A program made the position numbers and the translations under genes. From Cryptomeria japonica (taxonomy: Eukaryota; Streptophyta; Pinopsida; Cupressales; Cupressaceae): a stretch of DNA of 64,000 bases. Positions 12,511 through 24,020 of this stretch are shown here, piece by piece. Position 1 is the first letter of the stretch. Every line of letters begins with the position of its first letter. Under the pieces are notes generated by a model. The model saw nothing but the letters and a program-made list of their open reading frames with translations. It did no database searches and was not told where the DNA came from. Location of the stretch: positions 114,173,783-114,237,782 of the forward strand of contig NC_081406.1 of the NCBI RefSeq assembly GCF_030272615.1, written 5' to 3'.

Positions 12511-13668
12511 TATTTAGTAGCTTAGAATAATGTGTTAATGGGATCAACACATCTCCAAGTCACAAATGGGAAGGGCATACAAATGCAAAACAACAAAATG
12601 GAAATTTTTTTCTTCCTTCCTTAATTTATGGAGTTGCCTTTCTAGGTAGTTTTATTGGCCTAGCCAAAAAACAAATTCTCTATATTTTCACCATAAATAT
12701 TAATTCTAGAATGGCTTTTCATCTACAATTACATTGTGTTCCCATTTTTGATGATATTATAGATAAGGGGTCACCATCTAGAAATCCCTTGTTGCCAACA
12801 TTTTGGTTCAGAACTATAATAAAGACAAAGATAACATAATAACTAAACCAAACAAAAAATACACTTGGGCTAAAATAAAATGTTATCAAATGATGGGGTA
12901 ACTAACTCCAAATTCATTTAGAGCCCTATCATGTACCTAAATAAAAATATCATAATGTTTTAAAATGTCCAACAACTAACACATGTTGTTATACCACAAG
13001 GATATTCAATAATCCAAAATCATCCAAAACATATGTACACTTCCTTGGGGGATCTTATCAAAGAAGTATTTTAAAATTCAGTTGAAGCTAACCTTATTAA
13101 ATTCCCACATACCATAGTTTTCAATGACAATGCACCCAAACTTGGATTATTATTAGATTATTATTTTTAGGCCTTCATATCTTCTAGGAGGTGTTCAAAT
13201 AAAGTATTTTGTAGACATTTTGTGCTTTAAGTTTACATAATAATTAAAACAAAGGAAAATAATTGGTTCCAAATTGTATTTTAAATTTGAAATATAAAAT
13301 TTTATTTTGAATGTATAAAAATGAACTTCTAGTCTATTTGACTCATTTTAATTTGAATCTCGCATGCACAGGAGCGGAGAGTTGGGGCTAAGATACAAAA
13401 GCCATAATCCAGTTCTATAAGAAATCCCAACAGAACCCCCATTGGCATAATGAATGCAAGGATCAATTAAAATACCAAGCTACCCACAAAGCATCTAGCC
13501 AGCTGGAAATTGAAAAATGGAGGGAGAGAGAGGATGAACAAGTGCAAGTGCCAAGAAATCCATTGTAAGTGTTTCATTCTATATTTTGGTCAACTTCCAT
13601 TAATTGTCAAATCTACTATAAAATCCTTCCAATTTACTAAACAAGGTTGAAATGGTACTACCCTTTTT
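12511..13668. other. Gene-free spacer before the MCM4 array
   Basis: AT-rich sequence without a supportable coding region. The direct repeat unit of the MCM4 array begins at about 13669. Confidence 0.45.
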
Positions 13669-14040
13669 TACATTGAGTGTGTAAGGTTTTTTGGGGCAGA
13701 AAATTTGTATCAGCTCTCTTAAAGTCCACAAGCATACATCTCCTTCATGAGATTGCCTTACTTGTTTGGGCTTGGACATACAACTCTCTCTTTCATAGAG
13801 TTTGGCCAAAAAATTTTATGGTTCTTACATTTTTGTTTTTTATGTCAATTTTTGTCATCAGATTGTACAACCATGCTTTGCATTCCTTCCAACTTCAATA
13901 TTTTGTTACAAGTTAAAGTACCCAGTGATGCACTATAGAGCATAATGCTCAAAGCATATTAAAATAGTTTGTCACAAAACTAAGACATCAATATTATGAA
14001 GTACACCATTACTAATTATCATATGGGTCTTATACCATCC

Positions 14041-14614
14041 TTAAAATTCCTCTACAACCTCATCAGGTAGTTTAGGATGTATATGTTGTCTTGCATAAGT
14101 GATATATGAAGTGAGGGTTGGGAGGTACAATGCACCCAGTGTTTGGTCTTCAAGCTCATCATAATGCAATGCAACAAGATTCCTTGCAAGGTGCTGATCT
14201 ATTTGTTCATCAACTTTATCAAGCACTAGGTAGATCAGATCAAACCTAGAAAACAATGTTAGAGGAAGCTGGATATTATCAATAACTGAAAGTCTAGGGT
14301 TGTAACATGAACCGTTAGGATTGACACAAGATAAAACTGATGTCCTTTCATTAAGAGGTGCTATGATCCTAGCCTTTGCAATTGACACTGTTTGTTGTTC
14401 CATAACTTTGTGTAACATGCTACGAGAATTATTTGACATCTTGTCAAACTCGTCTATGAAACAAATACCCCTATCACTCAATACCAGTGATCCACTTTAT
14501 AGAATTTTTTCACCAGTTTTAGGGTCCTTTGATACATAAGAAGCCAAACCAATTGTAGAACTTCCACGGCCACTTGTATAAATGCCTTGAGGAGCCAACT
14601 TATGCACATACTAA
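14041..14614 (-). pseudogene. MCM4: MCM4 ATPase-domain fragment, unit 1
   Basis: MCM4 is a subunit of the MCM2-7 replicative helicase, a nuclear AAA+ ATPase. The translated segment starts near YVHKLAPQGIYTSGRGSS, passes an in-frame stop near 14490, then carries the Walker B stretch LSDRGICFIDEFDKM, the sensor region (SVIDNIQLP) and the arginine finger in FSRFDLIYL, ending at TAA 14041-14043 after HIHPKLPDEVVEEF. The upstream Walker A exon, N-terminal domain and C-terminal winged helix are missing. The MCM4-type stretch MEQQTVSIAKA distinguishes it from other MCM paralogs. It is a fragment, not a working gene. Confidence 0.85.
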
Positions 14615-14997
14615 AGTACTATGTTTTTTTACATTGAGTGGGTAAGGCTTTTGGGGGCATAAAATTTGTATCATCTCTCATGGAGTCCATAGGCATACAT
14701 CTCCTTCATGAGATTTCCTAACTTGTATGGGCTTAGGCATACAACTCTCTCTTTCATAGAGTTTGCCCAAACATTTTATGATTCTTACATTTTTTTTTAT
14801 GTCAATTTTGGTCATTAGATTGTACAACCACGCTTTGCATTCCTTCCAACTTCAACATTTTGTTACAAGAGAAAGTGCCCAGTGATGTACTATAGAGAGT
14901 AATTCTCAGAGCATATTAAAAATTTTTGTCACAGAACTAAGTCATCAGTATTATGAAATACACTGTTACTAATTATCATATGGGTGTTGTACCATCC

Positions 14998-15575
14998 TTA
15001 AAATTCCTTTGCAGCCTCATTAGATATTTTAGGATGTATATGTTGTCTTGGATAAGTGATATATGAATTGAGGGTTGGGAGGTCCAATGCATCTAGTGGA
15101 TGCTCCTCAGGCTCATCATAATGCAATGCAACAAGATGCCTTGCAAGGCGCTGATTAGTTTGTTCATCAAATTTATCAAGAACTAGGTAGATCATATCAA
15201 ACCTAGAAAGCAATGTTGGAGGAAGTTGGATATTATTAATAACTGAAACTCTAGGGTTGTAGTGTGAACCACTAGGATTGGCACAAGATAAAACCAATGT
15301 CCTTGCATTAAGAGATGCTATGATACCAGCCTTTTCAATTGACACTAGTTGTTATTCCATAACCTCGTGTAACATGCTATGAGAATTATCTGATATCTTG
15401 TCAAAATCATCTATGCAACAAATACCCCCATCACTCAATACCAGTAGTCCACTTTCTAGAACTGTTTCACTAGTTTCAGGGTCCTTTGATACATAAGCAA
15501 TCAAACCAACTACAAAACTTCCATGACCACTTCTATAAATGCCTCGAGGATCCAACTTATGCACATAGTAATGTA
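14998..15575 (-). pseudogene. MCM4: MCM4 ATPase-domain fragment, unit 2
   Basis: This second copy of the same MCM4 segment reads from [16 protein letters not shown] through [16 protein letters not shown] to HIHPKISNEAAKEF. The Walker B core is altered (DDFD in place of DEFD), and a TAA splits the MEQQ motif near 15353. The arginine finger LSRFDMIYL is kept. The coding segment is flanked by the same repeat-unit text as unit 1. Its missing Walker A and its stop mark it as a pseudogene fragment. Unit 3 retains only the noncoding start and is cut by element B at 15827. Confidence 0.85.
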
Positions 15576-15826
15576 CTATGTTTTTTTTACATTGAGTGGG
15601 TAAAGCTTTTTGGGGCAAAAAAATTATATTAGCTCTCATGGAGTCCACAGGCATACATCTCCTTCATGAGATTGCCTAACTTGTATTGGCTTGGGCATAC
15701 AACTCTCTCTTTCACAGAGTTTGCCCAAAAATTTAATGGCTCTTAATTTTTTTTTTATGTCAATTTTCGTCATCAAATTGTTCATTGGACAACCACACTT
15801 TGCATTTCTTCCAACTTCAACATTTT

Positions 15827-16028
15827 TGTAGAACACAAGATATCACTGAGAGGGGGGTGAATCAGTGATTATAATTAATTTTAAACTATGTATGTGAAAC
15901 CAATAAAGTAATGAAAACACTGGGAATCAATCAAACACAAAGAATGCATCACACAACACTAGATATATGAGGAAAACCCACTGTGGGAAAAACCTCTATG
16001 ACAAATGTTGCTTGAGTATATTGCTCCA
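15827..16028 (-). mobile_element. 3' LTR of copia element B, terminal part
   Basis: The segment starts TGTAGAACACAAG and includes GAGAGGGGGGTGAATCAG, the reverse complement of the C-rich LTR end seen in the other copia elements here. It is the downstream end of B's 3' LTR (B reads on the minus strand), inserted into MCM4 unit 3. Element A splits this LTR; it resumes at 24021. Confidence 0.7.
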
Positions 16029-17227
16029 TGTTACTATTTACTAAGTTGTCATTAGTTTATGCCCAAATTCATCCTATATACTCTAGTCAGTTAATACTAC
16101 CAAAATGTCCAGTCGGTAATTACTAAGGCTATCGGCGTCGGATACAGAAGAGAGACTACTCACCGGGATGAGACACACCGAGCTATCTACCGAGTAAAGT
16201 TCATATGTCTACCGAGCAGAAAAGAAGGTATACCGATTTAATCTAAACTGAGTGGAAACGTGTTACCAGATTCAATGAACCTGGACACACATGTGAAACA
16301 TGTTACAAGAATTGAGAAGATGAAACCATTATTGCATAGGAAATTGCATTTAAAGATTTTTATGATTTTGAGGAAGAATATCCAATGAAATAATTTCTAT
16401 GTTTATTCATTCAATAAAACATGTTTGTATAATCAAAGCATGAATAGATCATCATCTCAGAGATCTATATATACATAATGATTTGAGTATTTGAAATGAT
16501 GAGTTGAAAATGGAAAATCATGAGAGAAGATAAGATGTGATGATATAGTTAAGAAAGAAGATTGACAGAGATATTTAGAGGTTACCGAGAAGGTTTTTAG
16601 AGAACAATTTAAGGGACAGAGTATACAAAAGTGGTTACCGAGTTGATTTATCAATTACCAAGGTATGCTATGAGCAAGGTAATTTCATATTGAGCACATA
16701 GAGTCTGCTACAACATTTCAAATGTAAAGTTGCAGATATTTTGTAAAGATTTTGATTGAATTATTTGAGTTGTGTTATAAACCTTTAACAGGGTAAAAGA
16801 CTCTAATAAAGTCTATAAATTGTAAAGCCTTTAACTAGGTACAACATTTTTGTAAAAGTGTTTTTAAAATCCTTTAGCAAGGTAGATCTAAAGATCTTTA
16901 TACTCCTAACAGGGTAAGTTATCAAAAATAGCTAAACATGTAGCTCTAACCGAGCAATCTTGATTATTGCAGTAGTGAAGTTGTGGGTGTCATCCCCACC
17001 ACAGTTTTTCTCTCTAACCAAGAGTTTTTGCATGACCAAAAATCTTTGTGTTATGGAGTGAAATTTATATGGATTTTATTTCTATGATTATGTTTTAGCA
17101 TTATATAGTATGAGATCAACAATACTCAATTTGTGTTTATCAGTAAAATTGTTTTTCAAGAAAAGTTTTGAAGTACTAATTGACCCCTCCCCTCTCAGTA
17201 CATTAGCTTTCCTAGTCAGACCTAACA
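16029..17227 (+). repeat. 5' LTR of element A
   Basis: Runs from TGTTACTATTTACTAAG to CCTAACA (1199 bases) and is highly similar to the copy at 22842-24015. It holds about 25 bases absent from the 3' copy, lying between AGTC direct repeats near 16086, which suggests a short deletion in the 3' LTR. CTATATATACATAATG near 16465 is a possible TATA element. Confidence 0.9.
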
Positions 17228-17229
17228 AT

Positions 17230-17241
17230 TGGTATCAGAGA
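17230..17241 (+). promoter_or_regulatory. Primer-binding site of element A
   Basis: TGGTATCAGAGA starts two bases after the LTR end and matches initiator tRNA-Met primer sites except at its final bases. Confidence 0.8.
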
Positions 17242-17289
17242 TCGACTCTTGGTAAAGGGATTAACAGCCTAAAGAAAAAGATCCTATCA

Positions 17290-18644
17290 ATGGAAGGCTA
17301 TAAACAATCATGCATAATTGTGAATCTTCAAGAAGAATTGGATCATGCTAATCAAGTGATTGCAGATATGCAGAGACAAATGCAAAGGTCACTGAAAGTC
17401 GAAAGAAGGTTGTTTGATGATTTACAAGACTCACAAGAGTTGGTGGAACAAATTAAGACACCATATGAGAATAGCATATCAAAAGAATCTAAAGAAATGA
17501 TTGTAGAACTGAAAGAAAAGAACAAAGCACTTAATGAACAGCTAAAAGCAATGAGAAGGGAACATGAGTATTTCAGCACACAGATGATTGAAAATCTTGA
17601 TGCATTGAGAACAACTGAAGATAAAATGTAAAATATAAAAGGAGAAAACAATAGATAGAAGCAATGGTGTCTGAAAAGAATGATGAAATATCAAGGATGA
17701 CTGGAGTTCAACATAATCTGTCTGATTAATTGGATTATGCACATCATGAAGCGACTATAAAAGAAAATGAGAACCAAGCATTGAAACTTGAATTATCAAG
17801 ATTGACTGATGAACTAGAAGCAAAAAAGAAGTCAAAAGAAACACTAAAGAAAAGTTATGTAGCATCAAGAATGTTGGATGAACAACTAAATATGAGATCA
17901 CTCAACAAATTTGCAGGACTCGGTTACAAAGGAAACAACTCTACCAAGAAAGGGATCAACACCACTGAGAAAAGAGAATCATCAAAAAAGGATGGAAACA
18001 AAGATAAGATGAAGGACAAGAAGCCTATTTGTAACTACTGTGGAAAACAAGGACATACTGCCAATGTTTGCCAGATCAGAAAAGGTAAGCAACCAAATGT
18101 TACTAGGTTTGATGGTTATTGTTACAATTGCAATAAGTGTGGTCACACAACTAAGCAATGTAGGACAAAGTCTGTTAACAATTATCAGAAGGCAAAATTC
18201 AAGGGGTTTGGCAAAAATTGCAATAGATATGGACACAATACCAAGAAATGTTGGTTTAAGCAGAAAAACTATATGTGGTCTCCACACTGAGCAAATACTA
18301 GAAGCTACCGAGCTCACACAGATCTCAAGCGACAATACACTTCAATACCATGGGATTACAATACAAGAATATGGTGTGAATGTTGTGGAAGATACAGACA
18401 TATAAGTGCTAACTGTATGATAAGGTTTGGAATGAACAACTGGAGATCATGGAGAAATCCTGGAATGGCATGTTTTCATTGTCACAAAGTTGAACACTTG
18501 GCTAAAGACTGCAGAGATTAACCCAGAGGAGATACTAAGGAGATAAGAAGCAAATTACAGAAATTTTGGAAAAAGAAGGAAAATGTGTCAACTAATGAAG
18601 GAAGCACCTTACCTACCGAGTTAGGTGCATCTACTTCGAATTAA
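17290..18644 (+). pseudogene. Gag-like coiled-coil protein with five CCHC zinc knuckles (element A)
   Basis: Translation starts at ATG 17290 (MEGYKQSCIIVN). The first 200 or so residues are heptad-rich Glu/Lys/Leu coiled coil with no recognisable capsid domain. Then follow CCHC knuckles (C-x2-C-x4-H-x4-C): CNYCGKQGHTANVC, CYNCNKCGHTTKQC, a third whose first Cys is replaced (GKNCNRYGHNTKKC), CECCGRYRHISANC and CFHCHKVEHLAKDC. Knuckles of this kind bind nucleic acid in retroelement Gag. A frameshift lies between about 17631 and 17730, and there are stops at 17629, 18288 and 18519; the last frame ends at TAA 18642-18644. It lies just downstream of the primer site, as gag should. Confidence 0.75.
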
Positions 18645-19156
18645 TCAATAAATGTATGGAGGGACTGCATTCTCACATGGTTAGATCTTAATAGTTCCTG
18701 TTTAATCATGTACACAATTCCAAAATCTGCATAGCTAAGATGCAATATCAAGTTTGAAATATTGTCTAGTCTTTTGAATTATCAGAGAAGTCTGTAAATG
18801 TATTTAACCTATCTAGTCGATAAAAGCTTATAAGGGAGATAGTCGGTCTAGTGGAACTGAGTGCATTTAATGCCTATTATACCTAACTGCACGAAGCCCG
18901 ATAAGGTCAAAAGGAAGTATTTAAAGTACTTTGCGCAGTCATTTTTCACTTACCAATTTTCAAAGAGAAGAGCTAAGTGAATCAAAGGCGATCACACATT
19001 TCCAAGAGCGAATTCAAGGTATTTTCTAAAATGCATTTTCAGCAGTTAACTGATCAAAATCAGTTGTGAATATTTGCATAATATTTACTAAGTTGGAAGC
19101 ATTTTCTGGTTATTTGAAACCCTAAGATATTTCATAAGTATAATTTCAAGTTGGAA
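18645..19156 (+). other. Spacer between gag-like gene and ORF2 of element A
   Basis: About 510 bases without a coding region separate the two genes. The spacer could be a 5' untranslated region of a separate ORF2 transcript, but no promoter is evident. Confidence 0.5.
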
Positions 19157-22100
19157 ATGGCTCCCAAGGTACAAAAACCTATTGTAGTTGAGAACATTGA
19201 GAAGCCATCACTGAAATACACCTTACCTCCCAAAGTGGCATCTAAACCCAATGAGAAAACTGCATTCTAACTTATTCTGGATAGGGTTCTGTTGATTAAA
19301 GATGTTAGATTTTATACCAAGTGTCATGTTGAAGAGCTAGGTCATATTGAGATTAAGGATATGTATGATGAATTATGCACCGATGGAATCCTAGATAGCA
19401 AGTTTGAGCATATCAAAGTTAAGGGATTGACTGAAGCCCTAACCTATCCTTGAGTCTTCAAACCCCAATGGGTCAAATTTGTCTTGAGTAGAGTGCATGA
19501 TGATTTTATGTGGTTAGAGGATCAACCTTTCAAGATCACCAAGGAGATTATTCACATGATAACCAAATACCCTATATTTGACCATGCCCAAGCACAGAAG
19601 ATGATTTCACAGGAGGAATTGATAACATTAACCGGAGTTGAGTCTGATTGCAAAGGTCTTAAGTTGAACAATGTGACTGATGCAGAACTCAATTTTGCTA
19701 TTAGAGTTATTGGTTATTGTTTCTTCTAGTTTGCAAGAGAAAATAGTGTACCGTGTGCAGCCATAGATTTGGCTTATAAAATTGTTAAAAAGAGTATGCA
19801 AATTGATTTATGTGAAGTGTTATTGAAGAATATTTTTGAAAACGTCAACACAATAAGGAAACCGAAGAAGAATAATAGTACCAACACACTAAAGTTTGGG
19901 TCACTCTTAGTGTGTATGTTCTTCTATTTTCAAAAATTCTTTCCATCAGTCGGTAACATCATTTGGGAATTACACTGACCAATCACCCATCAAATACATG
20001 ATTTCATCAATCAACTAGGTGATAATTTCAATGTGATAATGGATGATTACTTCAATAGTTTTCAGAAAAAGATGCATAGCAGGTACAGGATCCCACCTCA
20101 GCTAGTGGAAAAGTACAAGGATACTATATGTTTTGAAGTGGATACTGACTACTGTTATGTCAATGTAGTAGAACCCAGGAATCAATCTTTACCACCTATG
20201 GGTTATGAGATTGATTTTGGCATTACTCAACAACAGATAGATGTTTTTTTTAGCACTTCCAAGGCATGCTACTGAGATCAGATATGGCACCTATGAAGAG
20301 GTAAAAGAAAAAGTAAAAATGAGCATTGTAGTATTGAAGGCTACCAGAAAAGCCACCAAAATGATCAAGGATTTAACTGAAAAAATTTGGAGAAGGTTCT
20401 ACCTCCACACCTAGTAAGCCAACAAGTAGGAAAAATGATCAACTTTTGATCAAGGAAGAATCTGAAGCTCAAGAAGCAGCAATTACTCTGAGCACCAAGC
20501 TGCCAAAGGGCAAAATTTTGAAAACAAAGAAACAGGATACAACCAAGGTATCATCGACCCCGCTAGTAAAGCGACCAAACACTAGATCATCTGTTGTGTC
20601 ACCTGATAAGAAGCAGAAAAATGTTGAAATGCCTAAGGTTACAAAAACTTATAGAAAGAAGACCAGAAGACTAATTTTGGATAAAGAGGAAAGTGACATA
20701 GAGTCTGAAGATGTAAATAAATTTTAGGTTGTAAAAGGCACAAAGGAAGATGTACATAGTGTTGACAATTTTTGTGCAAAATTAAAGCAATATGGTGGAT
20801 TTGGATCATTTAGATATGTAAAATATGACTCTAGAACAGAAGAAGAGAAGAGGAAAATAGAAGAGACTATTATTTGTACACTTCTCAAGTTCCGAGTAGT
20901 TCCATTGGAAGTGGTTGATTTTCTTCCAAAAGTATTGTACTCACATATTGACAATAGATGGAAATATGCTATGGACTCAGAGAAGCAAATAAGAGAAAGA
21001 GTTTTGGTACATCTCTTTCCAGATATGTCGGTAGGTGATATAAAAGATAATTTGAAAAACTATGAGACAAATTTTCAAGTAAAGCAAAGGGCCTTGAAAA
21101 TGATGAATGGCCTTTATCTTTAAGTTGAGAATGAAAGTAAAGAAAAATGGAAGGAAATATTCAGAATTCAGACTAAAGAGCCTAAAGGTGCAGTGGAGAT
21201 AGTTGACATCACCAAGCAAGATCCTACTTCCACTATTCAGTTAGATGAGGATGTTATAGACACTGAAGCACAGGAAGAAGAGATGATAGAAGGAAGCGCC
21301 TATGCCAAATTGGTATCAAGTGAGTCAGTTTTGGAACAGGTTAAGTCCTATCCTCTGATCACCCAACAAGTTTTAGATAAGAAACCTCAGGACACGGATC
21401 AGGGTACAGATGGTCAAAAGTCTAAACAAGGTGAATCTACCTCTTAGGCCACCGACGAGCAAACTTCCCAAGTACCAACAAGCACCGAAATAGTTGCCAC
21501 TAAAAATTTGAGCAAGGAAACACCAAAGGATACAACAAAGGCTACAAGAACTGACAAAAGTGTTGCCTCTACCAAGAAACATACCAAGGAAGGACAAGAC
21601 TCCAAAGCCATTATACCCATTCAACCGATGAAGGCATCATCATCAAAGGAGAAGAAAGCAAAGAGACACAGTTTTAAGACAGATATGTCAAAGCCTATTG
21701 TGTTGCCGAATGTTGACATTGCAAAATTGAAAGGGAAAGCACTGATAGAATTCAGTGAGCTTTGTAAAGCCAAAGCAGAATAGGAAAGATAGATAGCTAT
21801 TCAGCAGAAGAATCGAGTACTTCAGAAGGTCAAAAAATTATTAACAAACATGCTACCTGAAGCTACCATAAATAAAGATGTTGCCATCCATATGCAACTG
21901 GATGAACTACTTACTCAATTGGAGGCATCAGGAGTAGAAGCATCAGAATACCTTAGCAAATTGAAAGAAAAAGAGCTAACTGCCAAGATGATTGAAGAAG
22001 TGCAGAAAGCAATTGCTATAGGTAAAACAAAGCTTATTGAATTCATTGTTGAGTTGTCCCCTCAACTCAAGCATATTATTTATTTATACCAGAAGCTATG

Positions 22101-22533
22101 TACATTCTCATTCTTTATCAAAGATATCCAGAATAAGACCGAAGTCATTGAAAAAGAGATTAGCAATCTGTCAAATAAATTGACTACCAAGCCAAATTCT
22201 CTTCAGAATTTCTATACAAGGCTACAAACTCTTATGGCTCAACAGTTAGAACTTTGGAATGAAGAGCACAAAATAAGGTTGGATATCATGACTCTTCAAA
22301 CATTATTTATTCCCCATTTGTCATCAGTTCAAGAGAATATCAATTGAGCTACCCAATTGTCCACTCAAGGAGAGGGAAGCACTTTAGATGGTTTGAGCAC
22401 ACTGTTAGCTGATATTACAGCTCAGAATTCACTAATGGAAAGTGTCAAGGATGCACTTACCAAAGCTCTTACAGACGCTCGTACAAAGTATAAATCTATT
22501 TTTGATCAATTGCCCCCACCAAATGGTAACTAG
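19157..22533 (+). pseudogene. ORF2 of element A, conserved protein of unknown function
   Basis: The frame starts at ATG 19157 (MAPKVQKPIVVEN) and ends at TAG 22531-22533, about 1120 codons. Residues 40-370 match ORF2 of elements C and E: VEELGHIEIKDMY, FVLSRVHDDFMWLE, IDLCEVLLKNI and LKFGSLLVCMFFY align with counterparts there. Then come a Lys/Ser/Thr-rich linker with basic clusters (KKTRRL) and a C-terminal coiled coil (about 21850-22340). Damage includes stops at 19268, 19452, 19727, 19976, 20725, 21121, 21445, 21781 and 22345, and a frameshift at an eight-T run (20247-20254). No protease, integrase or polymerase motif is present. It resembles the loose class of plant transposon-associated proteins (plant mobile domain type), but this is a guess. 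Confidence 0.75.
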
Positions 22534-22841
22534 TTTTGATGTTTGTCAAAAAGGGGGAGTGTACCAAGTGTACTGAGTATCTAAGTGTACAGAGTTTATC
22601 ATATATACTAAGTGCACAGTTGAAATGAATAGGGGGAGCATGGAACATCAGGAGCATGAAATATAGAGTATGGATCATCAAGTTATGTACATAATATTGA
22701 TAAGGGGAGTATGTATTTGAGTATGTATTTGAACAATGTATATACTGTCATTTCAGTTTATTTTGTAAGTATATAGCTTTTGTGTTATGACTTTGAAAGG
22801 AGTTTTGTCAAACATACCAAACTAATGTCAAAAGGGGAGAT
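22534..22841 (+). promoter_or_regulatory. 3' untranslated region of element A with repeated polypurine tracts
   Basis: AAAAAGGGGGAG (22548), AGGGGGAG (22631), AAGGGGAG (22703) and AAAAGGGGAGA (22830) precede the 3' LTR. The last lies at the LTR boundary and should prime plus-strand synthesis. Confidence 0.65.
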
Positions 22842-24015
22842 TATTACTATTTACTAAGTTGTCATTAGTTTTATGCCCAAAGTCATCCTATATACTCTAG
22901 TCGGTAATTACTAAGGCTATCGGTGTCAGATACAGAAGAGAGACTAGTCACCAAGATGAGACACACCGAGATGTCTACCAAGTAAAGTTCATATGTCTAC
23001 CGAGCAGCAAAGAAGGTATACCGAGTTAATCTGAACCGAGTGGAAATGTGTTACTAGATTCAATGAACTTGGACACACATGTGAAACGTGTTACACGAAT
23101 CAAGAAGATGAAACCGTTATTGCAGAGGAAATTGCATTTAAAGATTTTGTATGATTTTGAGGAAGAATATCCAATGAAATAATTTCTATTTTTATCATTC
23201 AATAAAACATGTTTGTATAATCGAAGCATGAACAAATCATCATCTCAGAGATCTATATATACATAATGCTTTGAGTATTTGAAATGATGAGTTGAAAATG
23301 GAAAATCATGAGAGGAGATAAGATGTGATGATATAGTTAAGAAATAAGATTGATAGAGATATTCAGAGGTTACCGAGAAGGTTTTCATAGAACAGTTTAA
23401 GGGACAGAGTATACAGAAGTGGTTATCGAGTTGATTTATCAATTATCAAGGTATGCTATGAGCAAGGTAATTTCATATTGAGCACATAGAGTCTGCTATA
23501 ACATTTCAGATGTAAAGTTGTAGATATTTTGTAAAGATTTTGACTGAATTATTTGAGTTGTGTTAGAAACCTTTAACAGGGTAAAAGACTCTAATAAAGT
23601 CTATAAATTGTAAAGCCTTTAACTAAGTACAACATTTTTGTAAAAGTGTTTGTAAAATCCTTTAGCAAGGTAGATCTAAAGATCTTTATACTCCTAATAG
23701 GGTAAGCTATCAGAAATAGCTAAATATGTAGCTCTAACCGAGCAATCTTTATTATTGCAGTAGTGAATTTGTGGGTGCCATCCCCACCGCAGTTTTTCTC
23801 TCTAACCAAGAGTTTCTACTTGACCAAAAATCTTTGTGTTATGGAGTGAAATTTGTATGGATTTTATTTCTATGATTATGTTTCAGCATTACATATTATG
23901 AGATCAACAATACTCAATTTGTGTTTATCAGTAAAATTATTTTTCAAGAAAAGTTTTGAAGTACTGATTGACCCCTCCCCTCTCAATACATTAGCTTTCC
24001 TAGTCGGACCTAACA
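22842..24015 (+). repeat. 3' LTR of element A
   Basis: 1174 bases similar to the 5' LTR. The terminal TG reads TA here, a single transition, and the end is CCTAACA. The target duplication CTCCA follows at 24016-24020. Confidence 0.9.
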
Positions 24016-24020
24016 CTCCA

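Larger units (their letters stand above)
13669..15826 (-). repeat. Tandem array of about 960 bp units carrying MCM4 gene fragments
   Basis: TTACATTGAGTG-like unit starts occur at 13669, 14629 and 15587, giving periods of 960 and 958 bases. Units 1 and 2 are complete. Unit 3 stops at 15826, where the LTR of element B begins. Each unit contains noncoding sequence (with conserved CATACATCTCCTTCATGAGA and CTTCCAACTTCAA segments) plus a minus-strand MCM4 coding segment. Units differ by scattered substitutions, so the duplication is not recent. Confidence 0.8.
16029..24015 (+). mobile_element. Element A: complete non-autonomous LTR retrotransposon with gag-like gene and ORF2 but no pol
   Basis: Two LTRs (16029-17227 and 22842-24015) flank an internal region. 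The 5-base target duplication CTCCA is present at both sides (16024-16028 and 24016-24020), so the boundaries are firm. Inside are a methionine-tRNA primer site, a coiled-coil/CCHC gag-like gene, ORF2 and polypurine tracts. No protease, integrase, reverse transcriptase or RNase H sequence can be read in any frame. Total length is 7987 bases. Mobilisation must have relied on enzymes supplied by another copia element. It is nested in the 3' LTR of B. Confidence 0.9.

Noticed and set aside
13677-13938. Plus-strand hydrophobic open frames that look like membrane proteins
   Set aside because: They lie in the noncoding part of the MCM4 repeat unit and are not kept open in units 2 and 3.
14041-15575. 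A functional MCM4 gene
   Set aside because: Only an internal ATPase part is present, Walker A is missing, and stops interrupt both copies.
19157-22533. ORF2 as an envelope-like gene of SIRE-type elements
   Set aside because: It follows gag rather than pol, and I see neither a signal peptide nor a transmembrane segment.
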